DNA from: Bradyrhizobium icense
GTDB taxonomy: Bacteria; Pseudomonadota; Alphaproteobacteria; Rhizobiales; Xanthobacteraceae
Length of the DNA stretch: 64,000 nt
Assembly (NCBI RefSeq): GCF_001693385.1
Contig: NZ_CP016428.1
Coordinates: forward strand, 5,022,001-5,086,000
Direction of reading: 5' to 3'
Shown: positions 57,077-64,000 of the stretch, piece by piece
How the letters are laid out: each line of letters opens with the position of its first letter
Numbering within the stretch: position 1 is the first letter of the stretch
The notes under the pieces: generated by a model
Seen by the model: the letters and a program-made list of their open reading frames with translations, nothing else
Database searches by the model: none
What the model was told of the DNA's origin: nothing
Made by a program: the position numbers and the translations under genes

Positions 57077-58441
57077 TCAAGAGAATCCTGGGGGACGCGT
57101 GGCGGCCTCAGGATCCGGGTCCTTTTCGGGCTCGTCCTCGGCATCGCTTTTCAGATTCCGCAGCATGTCGCGGCAATAGCCGGCGACGTAGTCCGAGATT
57201 TGCTGGTAGACCGGAGACTTCTTCAGCGCGTTCAACTCTTCGAGGACGGACGGCAGTGCATCGAGGACAGCCTGAGACAATTCGCCGACGCGGCGCCTCA
57301 CCTGCGCGCCGGAAAGCTGGTTTTCCTCCGCCATCCGATCCCAATGTCGGGCGTAGATGTAGTGACCGCGGTTCTTGCCGGCGATCTTCATCGCCAGATT
57401 TCGCGTGACGTCCGGATAGATGTCGCCGTTCATGACGTCGTAGAGCGGCGCCATGGAGACGGCGCCGCTCGGCTGCAGCAGCAGCGAATAGTTCTTCGAA
57501 TGCGCATCGACGTTTCCACAGAGAACGTTGAAGACAAAGAAATCGACGAAACGGGCGGCGTTGAAGGCGCCTGCCTGCGTGTTCCGCAGAACGTCAAAGC
57601 AGTCTTTCAGGGTCGGTCCACGCAGCTTGGTCGCCGGATTGGATTCGTATTTGGTCGACGGGATGTGCCCCGTGGCCTGGCAGAAATCCTCCTGATGGAT
57701 TCTGCGGAGGCTGCGCCCGTGGGGCTCGCGGTCGTAGCGCTTCACCAGCAGGTAATCGAGATCCTCCGCCTTTCCGATCGTACATTCGGCGACGGGCAGC
57801 TTCACCTTGGCCGCCAAGCGAAGACAGAAGGCCTCGTTCTCGACGGCGTTGCTGAAGTGCTTGTTGGCCGGCTTGAGGATATGCGTCGTCGGCGCGCCGT
57901 CGAGCGCGAGGCCGACGCCGCCGTCCGGATACTGGACTACAGGAAGCTTGTCCTGCGCGCCGGCCAAAGACATGTGGATGCCCTCCTCGCCGACGAGAAG
58001 CGGCTTCTCCGGAAGGCGCCGAATGGCGGCGGCGAGCTCCGCTTCGGTGAGCCGCTTATAACGCGGCGTCCGCTTCGGTCGCTGGTCGGCGGGCCGGTAG
58101 ACTTCGAGTGCGCCCGGGAGATCCTCTCCCAACTCCTCAAGGAGCGCGAACACGTTCGCCTCCGGAATCTTGAGGATGGTGCCCACCGTCCTCAGCGTCC
58201 GGCCTTCTGGGAGTAGGTTCAAAAACCATCGGTACACGACGTCCGGCTCGTGAACGCGCTGAGCGAGCGGCATCCGGATCGAGACGGCGAACGCCTGAGG
58301 ATCCTTCACCCACGCTTCATCGTAGACGAACTCGATGTCCTGAATTTGCTCCGAGCGCCGGCGCAGCAGCCCGACGAGCTTGTCGCCGCGCCGGACTTCC
58401 AGGGTCTCGCCGGCGCCGCCCGCTTTCGGCTTGCTCGTCAT
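57077..58441 (-). CDS. hipA: HipA-family serine/threonine kinase toxin
   Basis: This 454-residue kinase has the N-terminal HipA domain, a kinase core with the phosphate-loop MSLAGAQDKLPV, ATP-binding ILKP, the catalytic NVDAHSKNYSLL (HipA-type N-x-D-x-H-x-K-N) and the metal-binding APLYDVMN. HipA toxins phosphorylate a translation factor such as glutamyl-tRNA synthetase and cause dormancy; the target here is not known. Its start overlaps the hipB stop by four bases. The last 30 residues are acidic and Pro-rich. It looks intact. Confidence 0.92.
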   Translation of the reverse strand: MTSKPKAGGAGETLEVRRGDKLVGLLRRRSEQIQDIEFVYDEAWVKDPQAFAVSIRMPLAQRVHEPDVVYRWFLNLLPEGRTLRTVGTILKIPEANVFALLEELGEDLPGALEVYRPADQRPKRTPRYKRLTEAELAAAIRRLPEKPLLVGEEGIHMSLAGAQDKLPVVQYPDGGVGLALDGAPTTHILKPANKHFSNAVENEAFCLRLAAKVKLPVAECTIGKAEDLDYLLVKRYDREPHGRSLRRIHQEDFCQATGHIPSTKYESNPATKLRGPTLKDCFDVLRNTQAGAFNAARFVDFFVFNVLCGNVDAHSKNYSLLLQPSGAVSMAPLYDVMNGDIYPDVTRNLAMKIAGKNRGHYIYARHWDRMAEENQLSGAQVRRRVGELSQAVLDALPSVLEELNALKKSPVYQQISDYVAGYCRDMLRNLKSDAEDEPEKDPDPEAATRPPGFS

Positions 58442-58716
58442 GACGGCGTGAAGTTATCAGGGTCGAAGGTTTCGGATTCCTCGCTGGCCGACCGAGCCGC
58501 CGGCACAGGGCTCATTTCCGCCGCCAACCGAATGCCCAGCGCGTGCAGCAGGCGGAGGACCAGACCGACCTGGCTTGTCTCCTTGCCATTCTCGATGTCG
58601 ACGATAAACCGGACGCCGACGTTCGCTGCCAAGGCGAGGTCCTGCTGCCGAAGACCTAAGGAGGTCCGCCGGTTCCGGATCGTCTCGCCGAGTTCTGAGG
58701 TGGTCGTGATGGTCAT
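58438..58716 (-). CDS. hipB: HipB-family antitoxin (XRE helix-turn-helix)
   Basis: This 92-residue protein has a Cro/C1-type helix-turn-helix (ELGETIRNRRTSLGLRQQDL, VGVRFIVDIENGK) and a C-terminal tail that should contact HipA. ATG 58716 is chosen because the longer open frame to 58950 runs through the operator array. It is expected to bind HipA and the four palindromes upstream for autorepression. Confidence 0.9.
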   Translation of the reverse strand: MTITTTSELGETIRNRRTSLGLRQQDLALAANVGVRFIVDIENGKETSQVGLVLRLLHALGIRLAAEMSPVPAARSASEESETFDPDNFTPS

Positions 58717-58723
58717 GTCATTT

Positions 58724-58884
58724 TTCCCGAGCGGGAATATTAGCCTTGAAAGCGTGTTCCAGCAAGCTGAATTTACCGAGCGGGAAAACCACTGCCCAAA
58801 TGGGGGTTCCGCAAGCAAAATTTCCCGAGCGGGAAAATATCTACTCAGAGCCGCTGCGACACGATCCAATTTACCGATCGGGAA
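58724..58884. promoter_or_regulatory. Array of four hipB operators at a 49-bp period
   Basis: The palindrome TT(c/a)CCGAGCGGGAA occurs at 58724-58737, 58773-58786, 58822-58835 and 58871-58884 (the last has CGATCGGG). Each start is exactly 49 bp from the next, separated by 35 bases. The first lies 7 bp before the hipB start. Spacers 1 and 2 share a GTTCC-GCAAGC-type sequence, suggesting tandem duplication. It is the natural HipB target. Confidence 0.8.
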
Positions 58885-59067
58885 ATCTGATCCAAGTCTA
58901 TCGGCGTTGAGTACCGCCACGATCATGATCGCAGGTTCCGCGGCAATCATGCCTCACCACAGCGGCGTGGTGCGGGCCAGCACATGCTTCTTCGGACTAT
59001 GAGCGATTTCCTCGGTGGCTCGGCCACTAACCAACCCGCCCATTCGGGCAGATCCCTCGTGGTGCTA

Positions 59068-60381
59068 TCAGTCGACATCGGTCGACTTGGCGAAGGACTC
59101 GCGTGAAGCCATCGGAATGGCGCCGCCGCGGGTCGGATCCGCGAAGGTGCCACCCGCCGTGGCGTAGTCCTTACCTGTACAACGCTCGAGGACGATGCCA
59201 ATCGCCTCGACATTGGGGATGTCCGACTCGCTCAGCTCGGGCATCGAGTGCTTGCGGGCAAGTGCCGCCTCTACGTAGGGAGCGAGCTCCTCTTCTTTAC
59301 GTCGGACGCGCTCGTCTTCCCCTTCTTTGAGAGCAGGCATGACCTCTTTGGCGAACAGCTCGAGTGCCTCACAGATATGCTCGTGCTTATTCATGCCGCA
59401 CTGCTGGATAAAGATCATCTGGTCGATACCGACATCAGCATACCCCATGAGATGCTCGCGAACACTCCTGGGCTGTCCGATGCTGCCTGAGCCTGGCGTC
59501 TCCTTCATCTCGTCCTTGATTGCTTGGAAGCGCCGCCACAAATTCGTGCGCCCAGGACGGTGTTCGCCATATACCGCATAATGCGCGATCGAATAACCGA
59601 AGAACTTGAAACCATCGAGTCCTCGACGCATAGCTTCTTCGGCGTTCTCATGAACCATCATACCGTTGAGAGTGGCGATATTCGCGTTTACCGAATGCCC
59701 AATGGGCACGCACTCATCGGACTTGATGATCTGATAATACTCGTCGCGCCAAACTTTCGCTTGCGACGCCTCCACAAATCCAAAAACCAGCGCCCCTACC
59801 CCGTGACGCGCGGCACGCAAAATACTGTCGCGCCGGGAACACGCCATCCAGATCGGTGGGTGCGGCTTCTGGACCGGCTTTGGTACGATGTTACGGGTCG
59901 GCATTGTGAAGAATTGCCCGTCGTACCCGGGATACGGCCGCATCGTCATCATATTGGCGGTCTGCTCGACCCCTTCCCGCCACATGGCACTTTTCTGCTC
60001 GGGCTCGATCCCAAAGCCATGCATCTCGATCAGCGACGCGGATTCTCCGGTCCCCCACTCGGCGCGCCCCCCAGAGATCAAATCGAGCGTCGCCAGACGC
60101 TCCGCCACCCGCGCCGGATGGTTGTAATTCGGGGACGACAGGCAAATACCGTGACCAATGCGAATAGTCTTTGTACGCTGGGAGACGGCACCCAGAAAGA
60201 CCTCGGGTGCGGATGAGTGGGAGTATTCCTCGAGGAAATGATGCTCAACCTCCCACATGTGATCGAATCCGAGCCGATCGGCCAGTTCGATCTGCTCCAG
60301 CGCATCACTGAACAATTTTCGCTCGCTGCCGTCCTGCCAAGGCTGCGGCAACTGGTGTTCATAAAACAGTCCAACCTTCAT
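59068..60381 (-). CDS. Luciferase-like flavin-dependent oxidoreductase (LLM class)
   Basis: This 437-residue protein has the bacterial-luciferase TIM-barrel pattern: MKVGLFYEHQLPQPW, FDHMWEVEHHFLEE, IRIGHGICLSSPNYNHPARV, LDLISGGRAEWGTGES and PPIWMACSRRDSILRAARHG. It would use reduced FMN and oxygen; the substrate is unknown. ATG 60381 is chosen over 60399 because MKVGLF is the family start. It stands alone, downstream of hipB on the same strand by position but with no shared operon. It looks intact. Confidence 0.87.
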   Translation of the reverse strand: MKVGLFYEHQLPQPWQDGSERKLFSDALEQIELADRLGFDHMWEVEHHFLEEYSHSSAPEVFLGAVSQRTKTIRIGHGICLSSPNYNHPARVAERLATLDLISGGRAEWGTGESASLIEMHGFGIEPEQKSAMWREGVEQTANMMTMRPYPGYDGQFFTMPTRNIVPKPVQKPHPPIWMACSRRDSILRAARHGVGALVFGFVEASQAKVWRDEYYQIIKSDECVPIGHSVNANIATLNGMMVHENAEEAMRRGLDGFKFFGYSIAHYAVYGEHRPGRTNLWRRFQAIKDEMKETPGSGSIGQPRSVREHLMGYADVGIDQMIFIQQCGMNKHEHICEALELFAKEVMPALKEGEDERVRRKEEELAPYVEAALARKHSMPELSESDIPNVEAIGIVLERCTGKDYATAGGTFADPTRGGAIPMASRESFAKSTDVD

Positions 60382-60399
60382 CCGCTTTCTCCTGGGCAA

Positions 60400-61034
60400 C
60401 GACGGTCACAAACCCGCTTCAAATTTGCTAGCCACGGCGCAGCACCACGCTGTGGCAGTTGGCTTGGCACCATGTGTTCCGTTCTCTCCGTTCAAGAATC
60501 CTGCGCGCCGATCGGAGCTCTCTGTCTCACCTCGACACGCCCGATCTGCTGGAACGGCTCGCCGCCCCCCACGCAGGTAGTGCGCAGCGCCTCATACGCG
60601 ACCATTCCGGACAAGGCCGACTGAAGGGCGGGCTCGCCAGCTCGCCGCCAAACCGAAGCCCCACCTGGATGCGCCTCTCTGTCGACGATCAGACGCGATA
60701 GGAACACTGCCGCTGCTGGCCGAGTGACAGCGGCACCACGAAGGACGTGGCTTCAATTGTCGTGACCGCACTCGAAAGTGCAGCAGTCATGGCGTTGATT
60801 TGGATCAACTGAGCAAGTCTCATATAAACTCCCGGGCCGGTGCCTGCGATATCGCCATCGTCGATTCCTCACCGTCGCCGAGCAATCGGCGTGCCACAGA
60901 CCTTCTGTGCGAAGCTGCTTGAAGAAGAAAAACCATGTGCTTCGCGTCGCGCCGACGGACTACTACCTGCTCAGTGTCGGACTCTGGAAATTGACGTCTT
61001 CAACCGGACACGGCTGAACACGACAAAACGTGCG
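60400..61034. other. Gene-poor gap
   Basis: About 635 bp with no supported gene; the promoter of the oxidoreductase gene must lie near its start. Confidence 0.35.
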
Positions 61035-62497
61035 TCAAACAAAGACCGTCGGTCTCGTGCCGAACTCAAATGTCTGCTCGAGGATCATGTTCCCTATGGC
61101 GACTTCACGTCCGGGGCGCGCTCGGCATCGGAGCATGACTTGGTATCTTGCAGTAGGCGACGTGGTGATCTCAGGCATTCTTGGCTCGGCAGCTCGCGGC
61201 CGAAAGGCTGTGCTTGCGCTACGTCGAATACCCATTCGGCTACCCGATGGCGGATGTCCTTGACGGTGTGCAACCTCGTTGCTGATCTTTCGCAGGCGCT
61301 GCTCGAGCTCCTCGGCGTGCGCTTGATCCAGCGTATCTCTGCTCCCCTGCTGCGACTCTTTGTGGGCATCGTGATGGAACTCTTGACCTTGTAGCTCTCT
61401 GGCGATGTCCGCTATCGCACGGTGGCACACCGCCTCTTCCGGCCATGTACTGAAACCGTTCACCAGGTTCGCCAGTCCCTGCTGGCTAAACTTAGAGAGC
61501 CGGGCTGCGCGAAGGACCTCACCTGCGATCGCGACTGTGGCTTGGCGACAGGCCGCCTCTTTCCGCCACTTGCTGAAACCGTCCACCAGGTTCGCCAGGT
61601 CCTGCTGGGTGAACCCAGAGAGCCGGCCGGCGCGGCGAAGGACCTCACCCGCGATGGCGACTGTGGCCTGACGAGAGGCCTCCTCCGGCCATTTACTGAA
61701 GCCGTTCACCAGGTTCGCCAGGTCCTGCTGATTAAAATGAGAGAGCCGATCGCCGCTTGCTGATTGAAATGAGAGAGCCGGTCGCCGCGGCGAAGGACCT
61801 CACCCGCGATCGCGACTATGGCTTTGCGAGAGACGGCCTCTTTTGACCACTTGCTGAAACCGTTCACCAGATTCGCCAGTCGCCGCGGGGCAAACTCAGA
61901 GAGCCGGGCACGGCGGTCTGCGCGGCGCAACACCTCACCCGCGATTGCGATCGTGGCTTGGCGAGAGGCCGCCTCTTCCGGCCACTTGCTGAAACCGTTC
62001 ACCAGCGATGCTAGGCTTTGGCTGTTCAACTCCTGAAGCGCTCCGCTTTCATCGCAACAACATTCGGCGATTCTGATCGTTGCATTACGGCATTCCGCCG
62101 CCCTTGAGTGTCGACCGAATGATGATGCGAAGAACGAAAGGGCTCTGAGCCCGACTTCCTTAATCAGAGCGCTATCAAGCCGCGACATACATGCAGCTAT
62201 GCGCTCGCAAGCTTCGATACCTGCCTGACCTCCGGCCTGCCGGCTCACCGCGTTGCATGTCGTGGCGTACTCCCACGATTTACCAGCGCAGATGTCTTCT
62301 TCGAAGCATGCCACAAATCTAAGTTGGAAATCCGCGGCGGCCTTTTGCAGGAACATTGCGTGGTCCACCATCCGCAGCTGCTTGCCGTGCTTCAGCACTG
62401 CAGTTGAGAATTCACCGATGTGGCGAGTGCAAACAATCTCGCTTAGCGCTTCACTAAGTGTCATCAGAACGTACACAACGTCATTACGAGACCGCAC
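61035..62497 (-). pseudogene. SKWP-repeat (RipS/XopAD-like) type III effector remnant
   Basis: About 485 codons in two frames. The N-terminal 160 residues are helical. Then come repeats of LANLVNGFSKWPEEAASRQA and TIAIAGEVLRRADRLS-type sequence, 38-45 residues each; two lie in the first frame (62497-61706) and three in the second (61709-61035). The frame changes near 61750 at a repeat boundary, where a partial unit was lost. This SKWP pattern defines Ralstonia RipS and Xanthomonas XopAD effectors, which have many more repeats, so this is a shortened, broken relative. No clear tts box was seen upstream. Confidence 0.72.
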
Positions 62498-62898
62498 CAG
62501 GGGCGCTCTGCGCGGCTACACCGTCGGAGCGTCGCCTTCCCCGGGCCGGAATCTCGTCCGGACACAATTGCCTATGCAGCGGGAGCGCGTCTGTTCGCGC
62601 GCTTCTGGTAACTTGATCGCGGCGCGGGAGGTGCGCGACCTGCACAATTGCAACTTACATCACCAGGCATTCAGCATTCGTATCATTCGACACTCCCAGG
62701 CCACATTGCGACTTTGCTCGCTTTCAGTGTCATTTCAATAACCTGCGAGAGCGCTTCCCATCCTGGCACAAGATGTACCTGAATGATCGGTCATCATCCG
62801 CAAGCGAGAAGGTCGACTTCGCAAGCCATGCCGCTCGAATTGATTTCTCAAATGAGCCATAGACGCCTGCGTGGTTAGCCTTGGTCATCGTTCTTCCA

Positions 62899-62929
62899 AG
62901 CCTACAACCTGACGCTACGTGAGATTCAA
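62899..62929 (-). promoter_or_regulatory. MerR-type promoter, copy 2
   Basis: The same TTGAAT-19 bp-TAGGCT layout as at 51041, with CTCACGTAGCGTCAGG in the spacer. About 90 bp around it (62852-62940) is homologous to 50994-51082. Downstream on the minus strand is only a short frame starting MTKANHAGVYGSF. Confidence 0.45.
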
Positions 62930-62939
62930 GCTGTTTGAT

Positions 62940-63197
62940 GCTCATCGATATAACGGCGATGTACTGCTGATGATCGTCGCGTTGATCATCGCCGCAGTGG
63001 GCTTTTTTCGAGAACAGACTCGTTCGCATGTTCACAAACCTGACGTGGAACACCGCTCACAGCAACTAGTCGTGCCTATCCCAACGTCACTGATGGCTCG
63101 CATTAAGAAATCCCCACCAATTCGCATTGGTGACGCGGCAAAGATTCCACTATCCCTTGTTTCTGCCATGTTCGCATCCAAAGCAGAGATTTGCTGA
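62940..63197 (+). other. Possible small membrane-protein frame before the ParA-like gene
   Basis: An open frame with one hydrophobic segment (LLMIVALIIAAVGFFRE) followed by a soluble tail. It ends 46 bp before the ParA-like gene. No good start site; weak support. Confidence 0.25.
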
Positions 63198-63243
63198 TTG
63201 CACACGTCGCGGTCGGCGGTAGCGAGTGCTTTAAGGGGATTCC

Positions 63244-63993
63244 ATGACAAAGCCAGTTGTGATTGTGGTGGGTGCGGACAAGGGTGGGGTCGGCAAGACG
63301 ACCGTATCCCGAACGCTTCTGGACTATTTCAATACCAATAACGTGCAGACACGCGCATTCGATACTGAGTCGCCGCGAGGAACGTTGAAGCGATTCCACC
63401 CCGAGATCACCGAGATCGTCGACATGACCACGACTCCGGATCAGATGAAGATCTTCGACACACTGAACTCAGGGCTATCCGTCACGGTGATCGACGCCCG
63501 CGCAGGCTTGCTGTCCCCGGCGCTGGCATCCTTGCGCGACATCGGATTTTTGGATGCCGCGCGGTCCGGCCAGATCACCTTTGCCGTATTCCACATCTTG
63601 GGATCATCCATTGCTTCCCTGGACGAGATCGCCGAGACCTCCAGTTTCATGACTGGTGCAAAGTATTTTCTGGTCAAGAACTTCATCAACGACACTCAAT
63701 TCTTCCAGTGGGACGAGTCGACCTACAACTCCTATTTCCACCGAATCAAGAACGCGACCGAGCTGACGATCCCCAAGCTCAACCAGATGGCCTATGAGCA
63801 GGTCGAAGTTGCTTCCGTCCCGTTCGTCAACTTTGTAGCCAATAAGGGCCGGAACGAGGATGCCGCGAACCACTCCTTCGTGCTGCGCGGCTATGTTCGG
63901 CACTGGCTCGCGAATGTATGGCGCGAATATGATCGCATTAACTTGACGGACTTGGCCGGCGCCAAGTCAGTGACCCGCGGTGGTGAAAAATAG
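63244..63993 (+). CDS. ParA/MinD-like P-loop ATPase
   Basis: This 249-residue protein starts with a deviant Walker A (VVGADKGGVGKTTVSRTLLD) and has a Walker A'/switch-type VTVIDARAGLLSP near residue 82. It belongs to the ParA/MinD superfamily that positions DNA or protein complexes on membranes or nucleoids; VirC1-like conjugation proteins are in the same group. AAGGGG precedes the ATG at 63244. No parB partner lies within the window, which ends 7 bp after the stop. Confidence 0.75.
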   Translation: MTKPVVIVVGADKGGVGKTTVSRTLLDYFNTNNVQTRAFDTESPRGTLKRFHPEITEIVDMTTTPDQMKIFDTLNSGLSVTVIDARAGLLSPALASLRDIGFLDAARSGQITFAVFHILGSSIASLDEIAETSSFMTGAKYFLVKNFINDTQFFQWDESTYNSYFHRIKNATELTIPKLNQMAYEQVEVASVPFVNFVANKGRNEDAANHSFVLRGYVRHWLANVWREYDRINLTDLAGAKSVTRGGEK

Positions 63994-64000
63994 TCGATCG

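Overview
The window reads as an accessory symbiosis region of a Bradyrhizobium or close relative. The evidence is a mix of nodulation-type genes (cysD/nodP and cysNC/nodQ sulfate activation, noeL-nolK GDP-fucose synthesis, an FkbM methyltransferase resembling NoeI), type III effector genes (an intact nopT with a tts-box-like promoter and a relic SKWP-repeat effector), quorum sensing genes, and many nested insertion sequences and pseudogenes. No rRNA, CRISPR array or replication origin was seen. The assignment to Bradyrhizobium is an inference from gene content and composition.

Layout. 1-3.4 kb: cysQ(broken)-cysD-cysNC on the minus strand, for PAPS supply. 3.6-5.8 kb: luxR, luxI and an isochorismatase-like gene on the minus strand, with a canonical lux box before luxI. 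6.2-10.1 kb: a LysR regulator with a palindromic operator, an alpha/beta hydrolase, and a chimeric gene joining a ribbon-helix-helix conjugation-type regulator to an MFS transporter. 11.3-13.1 kb: a double beta-barrel outer-membrane protein. 13.2-14.06 kb: a decayed tRNA array. 14.4-16.95 kb: a four-gene operon of membrane and hypothetical proteins behind a 20-bp palindrome. 17.5-20.3 kb: a SRAP-domain gene and small Bradyrhizobium-type hypothetical genes, several broken. 21-23.4 kb: a secreted glycoside hydrolase with a carbohydrate-binding module and RTX repeats. 24.4 kb: a MarR regulator. 25-27.7 kb: an IS1182-type transposase gene split by an intact IS3-family element. 27.9-33.3 kb: small hypothetical genes and a Crp/Fnr regulator. 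33.9-38.5 kb: an IS66 transposase gene split by a decayed three-recombinase RIT element. 39.2-40.2 kb: nopT. 42-46 kb: an Lrp/AsnC regulator and an IS21 element. 47.2-50.8 kb: a glycosyltransferase, a broken MFS gene and an alpha/beta hydrolase. 51.4-52 kb: a broken MazF/PemK toxin-antitoxin pair. 52.8-56 kb: FkbM methyltransferase, noeL and nolK. 57-58.9 kb: hipBA with four operators at an exact 49-bp period. 59-60.4 kb: a luciferase-like flavin oxidoreductase. 61-62.5 kb: the SKWP-repeat effector relic. 63.2-64 kb: a ParA/MinD-like ATPase.

How the genes fit together. Sulfate activation and GDP-fucose synthesis supply activated donors for Nod-factor or surface-polysaccharide decoration, and the FkbM enzyme could methylate the fucose. 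NopT, and formerly the SKWP protein, would act inside the host cell. Lux-type quorum sensing and the conjugation-type regulator fragment fit a transferable island. The many frameshifts, nested elements and partial genes show that this stretch is decaying outside a few maintained islands.
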